This document shows positions 20,563-32,373 of a stretch of DNA of 64,000 nucleotides, piece by piece. Source of the stretch: Blepharisma stoltei (lineage: Eukaryota; Ciliophora; Heterotrichea; Heterotrichida; Blepharismidae). Position numbers and translations under genes: made by a program. Numbering within the stretch: the first letter of the stretch is position 1; each line of letters opens with the position of its first letter. The stretch spans positions 186,001-250,000 of the forward strand of contig CAJZBQ010000047.1 in assembly GCA_914767885.1 (NCBI GenBank). Reading direction: 5' to 3'. The notes beneath the pieces are model-generated. The model ran no database searches. It was not told the origin of the DNA and saw nothing but the letters and a program-made list of their open reading frames with translations.

Positions 20563-23433
20563 TTATTGTTTATTAAAGATATGCTCTACACGCTTAAAAG
20601 AGTTGCAAGACTCGCATTTTCTCATTTCTTTGCAGTATTTGATAAGGCTTTTCCATTTAGGATTTCTTGACAAGCAAGCTTCATTTCCAATGGCGTACAT
20701 TCCATACTTCGCTCTGCTGATAGCTACATTCATTCTCCTCTCATCTTTGAGGAATCCAATTGTTTTTCCAGATCTAACAGCACTGAAAATGACGACATCT
20801 ACTTCTCTTCCTTGGAAACCATCCACAGAACTTACTTCACAATTTTTTTTCCAAGAATCTCCATATCTTTTGGATAATAATTTTTCAATGTGATCCACTT
20901 GTCCTTTATATGGAGAAATTATTCCAATATGAGCATCACTTCTACCTATTCTCTTTTTAAGCACTCCATAGAGATTCAGCGCGAATTGTGCTTCAGGGTC
21001 ATTGAAGTAGCTCATGGAGCCGTTTTTAGTATTTTCTTTAGATGTGCTAATATTGAAAAAGAATAGCCCTTCAGGATATACCCAATTTGGTATTGGACGA
21101 TTATCTATACTTTCTCCCGTACATATTTGATTATTGTAAAATGTTTTGCTGGTAAAGTCACTGATTTCTTTCATCATTCTATATTGCTCACTCAATAGCA
21201 CAGGCTTAACATTACATTCTGTCATCCTTTCAAAAAAGGATCTATCATATTTATTTTTTTTGGATTTTTCTGAAAAAGTTGTAGCTGGGAGTTGTTTAGG
21301 ATCTCCAATTAATATAACCGATTTAGGGTCATATTGAAATGGTATTAAAGTGCTAACCTCCAAACTTTGGCAGGCTTCATCTATAATTAGATAGTCAATT
21401 GATTTAACATTTTGCAAAACTGGAAAAGAGCCAGCTCCACTTAAAGTGCAAAATATGACATCGGAATTTTTAATAATATCTTTTTTGCATTTATTCTTTT
21501 TTCCAAGTAATGTAAATCTTTTCTTTTTCAATTCTGCTAATTTAGGATAAAGTTCTCTTGTGGTGCTGTAGGAATTATAGCTACCTTCTTTTTTCAGATC
21601 TTCTATTTGTTTTTCTAGTTTTTCAATATTTTTAGTTATTTCTTCTATCAGTTTTGAATCATTTTCTTTAATTCTACCAAATAATAAATACAAATCTCAG
21701 ATTTTTTTGAGCATGAGTTTGGAGAAAAAATCATTTGAACTATAGAATAAATTCATCATTTTGAATAAAACATTTAGCATCATACTTTTATACCATCGAA
21801 AATAAAATTAACAGCAGAAAATCTTATTAATCTTTATAAAAAAATTTATTCCTCTAACCTAATAACTAAAAAGATTCATTTATTGATATAAGAAAATAAG
21901 CAAATTTTCAAGTTTTACACTCAATCTTATTGAATGCACAGTCATTTCTATTTCTTCAGCAGTTTTTTCTTCTTCTTCATCAACACCAAGCTCATGCTTT
22001 TGCTTTTTTTCTCCAATCCTCAGTAAAGAAATATCATTTCTTTTATCTCCATATATATCAAAAATTCCTTTTCTTAATACAGTTGATGCAATTTCGTCAA
22101 CTGCTGCATTGCTTTGAGCACAAACTAAGATCTTGCTTTTTGGGTTAATTGCAAAGAGTCCTGATAAAATCCCAACGACTGTAGTTGTTTTTCCAGTACC
22201 CGGAGGCCCTTGAATTAGAGATATTTTTCCATCAGATTGTATTGAATTTTTAATTGCTTCAACCTGAGATTTATTATAATTTTTTTGACGTATTGTTTGC
22301 ATGAATATTGGAGGTATGCATTTTTCTCTTGCTGGCGGACATACTTTAGGGTTAAGAATTTGACTTCCCAATGATAAATATTCAATATCGCCTATAACAT
22401 CATACTCTCTCTTTAAGGGTGTAATGTTGCCTATAGAAGTTACTATATATTTTCTTGAAGTTTTAAATGATTTTTTACGTCTTGGATCTAGTGAAATCGT
22501 GATTTTATTGTTTTTGCCTTTATTTATCAATCCTAATGTTCAATTAATGTTTCTTATTTGAAGCTCTTTATAGCTTTGAGGCACCGGATTTTGGTTAGAG
22601 ATAATAAGCACAATATCATCATTTCGGATTTCACTTTCAAATTCTGCTTCATCTGAGTCTCTATCTCTATCAGATATAGATGCATATCTTTTTTCAACGC
22701 TAAGATTCAAACAATAACTGTTTGACAGAAAAGCTTCTCCTAAAGCTTGCTCTAATATCGCATCTAATTCAATATAAAAAGCTTGTTCAAAGTAACGTTT
22801 GTATGCAAACTCATTTTGAAATGAGCTTGGGATTTTTAATTGATTCTTTTTGGGGTTTAAAGGGCTGTATGAAAGAATAAAAGTTTCAAAGTCTGAAAAT
22901 TCTACATCTGAGTCTGAAGAGGAGTCAGAAAAATCACTAGAATCTTTTCTTTGGCTAGATTGTTGTTGATAGGTTCTATTTTGGGTATTGTTATACAAAT
23001 TTTTCTTTGGAAGATCTAAATTTCATCCAGGCTTGAACTGAGACGGACTTGAATAGGAATATCCGTTTTCTTCTCTATCATAGCTGTCTCCATCTAATCA
23101 ATATTGATTGAATCCTCTGTTCTGATACATATTTCCTGCAAACTCCTTATTTTGGGCTTGATATTTGCAGGCTGATGATTGAGGAGATGGAAGCACCATT
23201 GGTGCAACATTTTTAACTTCAGTGTTTAAATTTCTATAAGATGGGCTATAACTAGTAGGTATAGTGCTAAAATTATTTGTAGATTTGCATAATCCTTTCC
23301 CTGGAGTAGCAGAAAGAGAGGCTCCTCCTAGCTTGCAGTCTGAATTTTGAGATATTTTCTCTTGATGCTGCAGGCTAATAGTTTCCTTTTCTTTAAGCTC
23401 TTCAGAGTCACAGGTTGATCATATGGATCCCAT
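20563..23433 (-). CDS. UPF1/Sen1-like SF1 helicase, copy 1
   Basis: The start MGSIWSTCDSEELKEKE precedes a 200-residue low-complexity Ser-rich region. A conserved N-terminal domain follows (FETFILSYSP, FYIELDAILEQALGEAFLSN). The helicase core has QGPPGTGKTTTVVGIL (motif I), VCAQSNAAVDEI (Ia), IDEACQSLE (II), LIGDPKQLPAT (III), EQYRMM (IV), SVDGFQGREVDVVIFSAVRS (V) and RRMNVAISRAKYG (VI). An AT-rich insertion of about 190 bp interrupts the stalk helix between Ia and II. TGA is Trp at three or more sites. It ends with TAA at 20563. The family remodels RNA or RNPs. Copies 2-4 follow in tandem. Confidence 0.88.
21705..21895 (-). other. Predicted IES in helicase copy 1 (edges approximate)
   Basis: The frame from HSIRLSVKLEN stops at 21880, and coding resumes at ..LLFGRIKENDSKLIEEI. 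The paralogues are continuous here. Several TA choices fit, so the edges are not fixed. Confidence 0.5.
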
Positions 23434-23728
23434 TATTTATTGCTACATTAATCTCAATTTGTTGTTAAATCTGCATATTTCGGGAATATATGGCATTATT
23501 TTAATTTCGGGAAAATATGGAAATTTAAAGTTAAAGATTTAAAATAAAAATTTTAGGCTATTATTTAGGCATAATTATTGTTTAAAAAATGCAATAAGCA
23601 TAAATCAACGATTAATATATATTATAGATATGCTTCATCTAGAATTTTCTGCCAGGCTGGTATTTCTCAATCTGTTTGGAATGAAGGTTTCTTATAAATT
23701 ATAAAAAATAAAATAAAATAAAGAATGA

Positions 23729-26700
23729 TTATTGCTTATTAAAGATATGCTTACCACCTTCAAAAGTTTTACAAGACTGATACTTTCTAATTTCTTTGCA
23801 ATAATCAATAAGGCTTCTCCATTTGAGATTACTTGACAAGCAAGCTTCATTTCCAATGGCGTACATTCCATACTTCGCTCTGCTGATAGCTACATTCATT
23901 CTCCTCTCATCTTTAAGGAATCCAATTGTTTTTCCAGATCTAACAGCACTAAAAATGACGACGTCTACTTCTCTTCCTTGGAAACCATCCACAGAACTTA
24001 CTTCACAATTTTTTTTCCAAGAATCTCCATATCTTTTAAATAATAATTTTTCAATATGCCGAACTTGTCCTTGATAAGGAGAAATTATTCCTATATGAGC
24101 GTCATTGTTACCAATTCTCTTTCTAAGCAATGCATAGGCACTTAATACAAACTGAGCTTCAGAGTCGTTAAAATAGCTCATAGAGTCATTTGCCATTACT
24201 TCTTTGGACTTGGTAAGATTAAAAAAGAATAGCCCTTCAGGATATACCCATTTTGGTATAAGACGAGATTTTATACTATTCCCGGTCTGGATTTGATTTT
24301 TATAAAATGTTTTGCTGGTAAAATCGCTGATTTCTTTTACCATTCTGTACTGTTCTCTTAATAGTGAAGGGTTAATGCTGCAAGACATCATCCTTTCAAA
24401 AAAGGATCTATCATATTTGTTTATTTTTGATTTTTCTGAAAAAGTTGTGGCTGGGAGCTGCTTGGGATCTCCAATTAGTATGACTGACTTAGGATTATAT
24501 TGAAATGGGATAAGAGTACTAAGCTCTAAACTTTGACAGGCTTCATCGATAATTAGATAGTCAACTGAGTTGATATTTTGCGTGACTATATAAGAGCCAG
24601 CTCCGCTTACTCTCTTCCAATTTAATAATGAGATCTTTTTAATGTCTATTAATCGGATAAATTAATTTAACAAATGTTTTTACTTTTCAATTTTTAAAAT
24701 TTTTTTATAAGAATTTCGGTTAAGCATAGAAAATTGGATAAAGAAAGCATCTAAAAACAAATATTCTTTTTATCAGTGCTAAAAAGTGTTTTATACTATT
24801 GAAAACATAATCGAGGTAAATTTTAAATTAACCAGAGCGATGTAACAATTTCTTATAAAAACTAAAATTTTTTCATAAAAACTATAGATCTCTGCTCATT
24901 AATAAATGAGTAGGAGATTTAAGGTACAAAAAATAACATCTGCAGCCCTGATTGTTTCAGCTTTGTATAGCTCTTTTTTATAAAAATACTTGGATTTTAG
25001 TTTTTTCAACTCTTTAAGATCGTCAGAAAGTAAATTGAATTCAGTTTCAAGATCTTCCATAGCATCATATTTTGCTCCTTTTTGCAGCTTTTCCATTTGT
25101 TTTTCTATTTTTTCCAGTTTTCCAATTATTTTTGTTATGTCTAATGAAGGGTCATAGAGACCTTCTTCATTTAGCTTTTTTTCAACAATCACGTTCAATT
25201 TAATAGAACTTATGCTCATTTCTATTTCGCTTGCAGTTTTCACTTCTTCTTCAACACCCAACTCATGCTTTTGTTTCTTTTCTCCAATCCTCAACAAAGA
25301 AATATCATCTCTTTTATTCCCATTTATATCAAAAATTCCTTTTTTCAGTGTTGTTGAGGCAATTTCGTTGACTGCTGCATTACTTTGAGCGCAAATTAAT
25401 ACCTTGGCATTTTCATTAATTGCATAGAGCCCTGATAAAATACCTACAACGGTTGTTGTTTTTCCAGTTCCAGGAGGCCCTTGAATTAGAGATATTTTTC
25501 CATCAGAATTAATTGAATTTTTTATTGCTTTTACTTGAGACTTATTGTATTTATTTTGGATTGCTTTTGTAAATTCATTGGGGATAGTTTTCTCGCTACT
25601 TGGCTTGTATACTATAATTAATTGAATTTACTTAAAAATATATGCCATAAATGCTTAAATTTTATTCTTGCTTATTTTAACTCGCAATCTTATTTAATTT
25701 AATACAGTATATGTTTGAGGACAAAGAATTTGTTCTCTAAATGAAAACTGATCAATCTTATCAAGCACTGAAAATTCTCTCTTTAAAGATGTAACGTTCC
25801 CAATGACTGTTATCATGTATTTTCTGTTATATTTGAGATCAGTTCCTCTATCTGCATTAAGAAAAATCTCAATTATTTCATGAGTTTTCTTTTTATTCCT
25901 CTCTATTCTTTTATTTATCAATCCTAAAGTCCAACAGACATTATAGTCAGTCAACTCTTCGAAATTTATAGGATATCTATTTTGTTCAGGTATGATTAAA
26001 ACAATATCATTTACGCACACCTCATTCTCAAATTTAGCTTCATTTGAGCCTTTAATTGATAGTGTGGCTAAATTCTCTTGCATTTTCAAGCTTACTTCCC
26101 CCCCAAACAAAAATTTTTTATGGAAAAAATTTTTGATATATAAGTGATAATTATTATAATGAAATCTAGAGCTAATTCTGTTTAATTTTAAACAATTCGC
26201 TTTTTAAAACATAAATTTTATAAATTAAATTAATATTTGCTTTCCAATTTTTGCGAATTAGGATTTTTTTAAATTCGAAACAAAATTTTTTCTTAAAAAA
26301 TTTATATATAAATATTTTAAAAAACAAAAAATTAACCCCCCTCTGTGAGTGAACAAAATTTTTTTGTTCACTCATGGAAGGGGGGAGTTAGAAGATAGTT
26401 ATTTGACAGAAAAGCTTCGTCTAAGGCTTGCCTTAGAATTGCGTCAAATTCTATATAAAATGCAGGCTCGAAATGAGATCTGTAAACAGATGTGTTTTCG
26501 AATGTTTTTGGTATTGCTGTTGGCTTAATCTTTGGTAGAAGAGGGCTGTAGGTCAGAATAAATGTGATAAATTCTGAGTAGACTGTTGTAAAATCTGGAG
26601 AGATTTCAGGAAAATCAGTAGCAGGTATAATGCTTTGAGAAAAATCTGTCCTTTTCTTCGCCTTTTTTCATTTTTTTTGATTTTTTCTTTGATTGGATTT

Positions 26701-27063
26701 TTTTGGAGCGTTGCTGCAATTGGCTAGAGCGGCAACACTATTAAAACTACTTTCAGATTTATATTGAATAGGAGTAATGATGCTTAAATCCAAGGTATCT
26801 GAACTAGCAGTTGAGCTTTCGTCAAAATTTATGCAATGATGAGGTCTAGCTGTCCCAAACTTGTTTGGATCATTATTTAAGATGTGAGATTCATTAGTGC
26901 TTGGTTTTCTAGAGTTGAACAAGTTTTCATCTGAGTTGTCTAAGTCAGAGAATCTTTCTAGTTTACCATCTGATCGCTGAATTTCTATCTCTGGACGAAG
27001 CAAACTAGATGCTTTCTCTGAACTCGGCTTCTCAGAATCTAGTGATTTTAATAAAGACCCCAT
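23729..27063 (-). CDS. UPF1/Sen1-like SF1 helicase, copy 2
   Basis: Same domain order as copy 1, with closely similar motifs: QGPPGTGKTTTVVGILSGLY, DEACQSLELS, GDPKQLPATTF, REQYRMV, DGFQGREVDVVIFSA, MNVAISRAKYG. The N-terminus is MGSLLKSLDSEKPSSEK (the second of two ATGs, chosen because the paralogues begin MG). Three insertions break it: a MITE (26095-26390), a 102-bp IES and a 312-bp IES. Each can be removed at a TA to give a single frame. The C-terminal 130 residues are nearly identical to copy 1, suggesting recent duplication or gene conversion. Confidence 0.88.
24610..24921 (-). other. TA-bounded IES (312 bp) in helicase copy 2
   Basis: It lies between VIFCTL and SGAGSYIV, just before motif II. 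Excision at TA joins ACC TTA to AGC GGA GCT. It is pure AT-rich DNA with stops in every frame. Confidence 0.75.
25610..25711 (-). other. TA-bounded IES (102 bp) in helicase copy 2
   Basis: On the minus strand it begins TATACTGTATTAA and ends AATTATAGTATA, an imperfect inverted repeat. Excision gives CCT CAA ACA TAC AAG CCA and joins LCPQTY to KPSSEK in frame. Confidence 0.8.
26095..26390 (+). mobile_element. CTCCCCCTCCGTGAG MITE, copy b (296 bp), in helicase copy 2
   Basis: Inverted ends ACTTCCCCCCC and GGGGGGAGTTA with the family core. The first inter-repeat block is deleted compared with the longest copies. TA excision gives AAC TAT CTT CTA AGC TTG (NYLLSL) and restores the frame. Confidence 0.85.
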
Positions 27064-27246
27064 CATATTGTTTATAATGGAATGATTTTTTTGACTTAAA
27101 AATATGACAATTCGGGAATAATTGCCATTATCAAGCTAACGGCATATAGTAAAGCGAGTAAAGAAAAATTGACTTTTATGAATAAATGAGGTAAAGTAAA
27201 TAGACGCATTCAGGAAGATACACAAGATGATTTATATAAAGTAAGA

Positions 27247-30200
27247 TTAATTATACTTTGGCTTATTGAAAATATATTTCAAGTCATCAAAAGAGCGGCA
27301 AGGCTCATATTTGTTTAATTCCTTGGAATAGTCAATCAAACTTTTCCATTTAGGGTTATTCGATAAACGAGCTTCATTACCAATAGCATAAATTCCATAT
27401 TTCGCTCTGCTTATAGCTACGTTCATTCTTCTCTCGTCTCTGAGAAACCCAATTTTTTCGGATCTGACAGTGCTAAGAATAACTAAATCGACTTCTCTTC
27501 CCTGGAAACCGTCAACTGAGCTGACTTCACATTTTTTTTTTCATGAATTCCCAAACCTATAGTATAATAACTCCTCAATATGTTGAACTTGTCCTTTATA
27601 AGGAGAAATAATCCCTATATGAGCATTCGTATTATAAGTTCTCTTTCTGAGAAATGCATAAATATTAATAACAAAATTTGCCTCAGATGCATTATAATAG
27701 CTTAAAGAGTTTTCTGCTTTCATTTCTTCAGAAGTCTCAAGATTAAAAAACAATAAACCAACAGGGTATATCCAATTTGGTATTTTTCTATAAATTATAC
27801 TTTTTGGGCATTGAATTTGGTTGTTATAAAAGGTCTTGCTAGTGAAATCACTAATTTCTCTTATCATCCTATATTGCTGGCATAGGAGAACTGGCCTTAT
27901 GTTACATTCCAATATACATAAAATGGCCGGAGACAAGCGACCCGTCCTTCCGTGGCGGGTGTCCTTATGTATACCGGACATGGTTTTTGGATGCGGAGAG
28001 CTACCCAAGGGGAGAGTTAGCCTCGAGGCGAGAGGCCCCAGCCCAATTTCCGCTGATTTTGGGACTTGACCCGAGCAGCAGTTTTTCGCATTCTTTTTGC
28101 CAGTAGCGCCGAGGCCCAGACTCGGTGTCCGAAAGAGGCAGAGTGAGTTACCTGCCTAGGCTAATTTGTGGCTTAGCCCCGAATCCCTCAAGGGGTTGAG
28201 TTCTTTCTTGGAGATGATCCAGAAAAGAGGGGAGGCGAAGCTAGACCAGAGAACCCAAGGGCGCAAGTCTCTCCAGTTAAAAGGGTCCTCCCAGGAGGAC
28301 GATCTGGTCAATCCGGAGGCAAAGACTGGCGTATTCGGGGCAGAAGGGCTGAGTTGGAAATGGTGGTGCCCAGCGACAGTCGGCTGACGACTCAATAGGG
28401 CAACCCACTACCGAGAAACCAGGGGTTTCGGCCTGGGCTCAGAGAACCAGTGATGGAAGTCCATCCTTTTCGCTCGTGCCAGCACGGCTCCTCAAGGAGC
28501 GCGGAGGAATGCCACGCATTGGAAGTGGGGACTATAAAGACACATCGTTAATCTAATCTAATCTAATGTTACATTCCATCATTCTTTCAAAAAAAGATCT
28601 ATCATAATTATTATTTTTTGAAATTTCTGAAAATGTTGTTGCTGGCAGCTGTTTGGGATCTCCAATTAATATAACAGATTTCGGATTATATTGAAAAGGT
28701 ATCAATGTGCTAAGTTCGAGACTTTGGCAAGCTTCATCAATGATTAAATAATCAATTGAGTCAATGTTTTGCACAACAGCCATTGAGCCTGATCCGCTTA
28801 AAGTGCAAAATATGACATTTTTAGATTTTAAGATCTCTATTTTAAACTTTGTTTTCATAGAAAAATAGGTTGATCTTTGTATTTTTAATTTTTTTAATAT
28901 ATCCGAGAGAATAATAAATTCATTTTGAATTTCTTCCATTGCTTTATATTCTCCTCTTTTTTGCAGTTCTTCAAGTCTTTTTTCTAATTTCTCAAGTTTT
29001 TCAATTAATTTTTTTATTTCAGAGGTTGGATCGCTAAGACCTTCAGCCCTAAGTTTTTCTTCTACCAAAACATTTAGTTTGATAGAATGTATACTCACTT
29101 CTATTTCCTTAGCAGTTTTCACTTCTTCCCCTACGCCTAGTTCATGCTTTTGCCTCTTTTCTCCAATCCTTAATAAAGAAATATCATCTCTTGTATTTCC
29201 ATCTAAACCAAAAATTCCTTTTCTCAATACTGTTGAAGCAATTTCATCAACAGCTGCATTACTTTGTGCGCAAACTAACACCCTGATATTTTTATTAGCT
29301 GCATAGAGTCCAGATAAAATTCCCACGACAGTATTTGTTTTTCCAGTTCCAGGAGGCCCTTGAATTAAAGATATTTTGTTTTCTGAATTCATCGAACTAG
29401 CAATCGCTTTTATTTGAGATTTGTTATATTTGTTATTTAAAAGAATTTCCTTAAGCTTGAAAATGATGGCATCTTCAGCTAAATCGCATTGTTGTGGGCA
29501 AAGGATTTGGTCTTTCAGAGAATAGCATTTAAGCTTTTCCAGCACCGAAAATTCTCTCTTTAAAGATGTGATATTTCCAATAATTGCGACGATGTATTTT
29601 TTTGAGTGTTTAAATTGACTTTCTCTACATGTATTAAGTAAAATATTGAATTCATTTTTTTTATCCTGATTTATCAATCCTAGTATCCACGGAATATTTT
29701 CTTTTTTAATCTCTTGGAAATTTGTAGGAAAATTATTTTGACTGGGGATTATAATAACAATGTCATTTATTTGGATTTCATTTTCAAATTTCATTTCACT
29801 AGAGCCAATAGGGGATAAAGCTGCTCAGTTTGATTCCATTTTAAGATTTAATCGATATTTATAGGATAGAAAAGCTTCTTCTAATGCTTGATTTAAAATA
29901 GCACCCATTTCAATATAAAATGCATGCTCAAAATGAGAACTGTAGATAGATAAGTCCTGGAATATATTGGGGAGAAGAATTGTCATGGATCTTGGCTGGG
30001 GGAGGCTATATTAAAGGATAAATGAGATAAATTCTGAATAAGTATTTGATTGGGAGGAATCTGATGAAGAGTCAGAAAAGTCCTTGCCGGGTTTATAAGA
30101 CTTTGGGGAATGACATCTACTTTCTCTTTTTATAGAAGATCCTCTTCATCTTCCTCTTCCTCTTCCTCGTCTTTGATTCGGGCTTGGACTAGATCTCTCT

Positions 30201-31353
30201 GAACTATAATTGTGAATATTTTGTTTCTTAGCAGCAGCATTTAAATCACTTATAGGTCTATATTGAATTGTGTCAGAGCAGACAGAAGACCTACAGCTTG
30301 AAATATATGAATTGCTGGAGGAGTCATAATCCGAAGGCGGATAATTCACGGTGAACATAGGTGAGCTTTTTTCTGGCCATTTATTATACTAAAGTTAAGA
30401 AATAATCACTTTATAGCCAAAATCCAATTATGGTGTCTCAGATTATACAAAAGAGCCATTTTTATCCTACAGAGTATAGGTTGTAGACTTGGTTTCATAT
30501 TTTTCAGTCAATGTGGAATAATTAGCTTCAACTTTAACTTGCTCAGAATAATGACTAGTGTACAAATTAGAAGATTGATTAGAAACTTTAGGAGATGGGA
30601 TTGCAACTGTAGAAGGTTGATTTTGGAAAGAGTTTGCGACTGAATACTGATTTTTAGATTGAGTAGTGGAATTTGCAGATTTTAATGAGTCAGTATTAAT
30701 TGAAAATGTAGGGCTCTTAGCTTGGCTTTGTATAGCTTGAGCCTGCGTTTGGTTCAGGCTATGCCGATGATGGGAGATGTCAGGAGGGGAGTTGGTTTCA
30801 TCAACATTTTTTAGTAAAACTAACTCCTCAGATGACAAATCCACTATATATCAGAGATTTGCCATCTGGGGAGTTGATTTTTTTACCTACATCTTCCGAC
30901 AATGGGAGATGTCGGTATAGCTGTAGCTTGATTTTGCAAAGTGTATAATTCTTGACGATGATTTCTAGATGAAGTAGCAGGAGCTATAAGATGAAGTGAG
31001 CTACTATTCATCGGAGCTTCTGGGATCTTAACTTGATTGAGTGCAGTTTTAGTAGGCAAAGATTGGGTGTTGGGCACATTAGCAGGGTTTATGCGTCTAC
31101 ATAAGTTTTTATCAATTGGTGATAAAGCGCTACTTGCCAGCTTTAGCTGAGTATTTATATCTGAACCTCGATTTCTAGATAAGATAATTTGATCTATAAA
31201 TTTATGAGGTCGATTCCTCATTAGTAATGCATATGGAGAAAGTCCTTCTGGTTTGAGATACGGATGCTGACTAATTTTATTTAATCTTTGTGGCGCAGGT
31301 TTTTTCTCTACTTGATTCTTATTTTTATTCTCTGATCCCAATCAATTTCCCAT
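27247..31353 (-). CDS. UPF1/Sen1-like SF1 helicase, copy 3 (probable pseudogene)
   Basis: The N-terminus MGNWLGSENKNKNQ (31353) starts a Gln/Ser-rich region of about 350 residues. The helicase motifs are intact: QGPPGTGKTNTVVGIL, DEACQSLELS, GDPKQLPATTF, CQQYRMI, DGFQGREVDLVI, RRMNVAISRAKYG. A 654-bp retroposon splits motif IV at ECNI/RPVLL and a 90-bp IES lies at 30389-30478. A TAA at 30011-30013 replaces the Ser/Thr codon of FILSYS seen in copies 2 and 4. The frames on the two sides of 30880 do not match. Unless editing removes these, the copy is not functional. It ends with TAA at 27247. Confidence 0.8.
27912..28565 (+). mobile_element. SINE-like retroposon S3 (654 bp) in helicase copy 3
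   Basis: A perfect 13-bp target duplication ATGTTACATTCCA (27899-27911 and 28566-28578) flanks it. The head is ATACATAAAATGGCC and the tail is (TAATC)3, the same head and tail as S1. It is strongly GC-rich against the host. Removal of 667 bp rejoins ECNIRPVLL in frame. The short ORFs inside encode nothing recognisable. Confidence 0.9.
30389..30478 (-). other. TA-bounded IES (90 bp) in helicase copy 3
   Basis: Minus-strand ends TATACTCTGTAGG and CTTTAGTATA. Excision gives ACC TAT AAT AAA TGG and joins the Ser-rich region (..TTY) to NKWPEKSSP in frame. Confidence 0.75.
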
Positions 31354-31735
31354 AGGAAATTCACTTAAATATAAAATTCATTTTTTGGAATAAATATCGA
31401 TTTAGGAAAATAGACTGCCGCTAATAAGCTATTATAGCCCAGGCACGACATTAGATTATTCTAAGCTAATAAATTGCAGGGCAACTCCCCAAGTCGGTTC
31501 TCCAAATCATGTTTATGAACCAACTCGGCGAGTTAACAATGTATTATATCAGGTGTATTTATCAGCTCTCAAATTGATTCGTTAACATGAGTCGGAGAAC
31601 CAACCTGGGAAATACCCTGCAATTATAAGATTCAATGCATTGAAGGTAAGTTTCGATCAATGGGTAATTTATACTGATATTAGATAATATTATACACTCA
31701 TACCAACAACCCTGCTAAATTTTGCTTAGAACAAA
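31354..31735. other. Intergenic containing a degenerate palindromic element
   Basis: Upstream of copy 3. The only structure is the inverted-repeat element listed at 31470-31625. The remainder is AT-rich. Confidence 0.5.
31470..31625. mobile_element. Imperfect palindromic MITE (about 156 bp)
   Basis: Arms start TAAATTGCAGGGCAACTCCC and end TACCCTGCAATTA, with matching GTCGGTTCTCC / GGAGAACCAAC inside. It is TA-bounded and unrelated to the other two MITE families by its terminal sequence. Confidence 0.6.
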
Positions 31736-32089
31736 ACCATTAGAAAAATCGCTATTTTTTGCCCAAAAGCCCACCCTACGTGAGTGAACAAAAATTTTTT
31801 TAATAGAAAAATTTTTTATGGAAAAAAAAATTGATATATAAATGATAATTATTATAATGAAATCTAGAGCTAATTCTGTTTATTTTTTAAACGAATTGCT
31901 TTTTAAAACATAAATTTTGCAAATTGAATTAATATTTGCTTTCCAATTTTTGCGAATTAGGATTTTTTTAAATTTCGAAAAAAAATATTTTTTATAAAAT
32001 TTATATATAAATTTTTTTAAAAAAAAAAAATTAACCCCCCTCCGTGAGTGAACAAATTTTTTTGTTCACTCACGGAGGGGGGGGAGTTA
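31736..32089 (+). mobile_element. CTCCCCCTCCGTGAG MITE, copy c
   Basis: The first terminal repeat is eroded (TTAGAACAAAACCATTAG), the second internal repeat reads CACCCTACGTGAGTGAAC, and the 3' hairpin GTGAGTGAAC / GTTCACTCAC is complete. It is intergenic between helicase copies 3 and 4. Confidence 0.75.
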
Positions 32090-32373
32090 GAATTTTTACT
32101 CAAATATATATAAACGCAAAATCAATAAACAAATAATTAACCTTTCTAGCTCATTCTTTATTTCCTTTTTAATTTTCAAACCTTCAAAGCAAAGCGTTTT
32201 AAATAGATTTTATGAAATCTATTCCGATGCTTGAACCCTAATGTCTAGGGCTGAATTGTGCAGAAGAGATAGTTAGTTTCATAATGAATTATATGGCTCA
32301 TTGATGATAATTGAAATTAAAGAAATTCCACATGCTTATAATTTAAAGGCTATAAGATGCATTAAATTTCAGA

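Noticed and set aside
28156-28395. ORFs on both strands at 28156-28395
   Set aside because: Both lie inside retroposon S3. High GC gives long chance frames.
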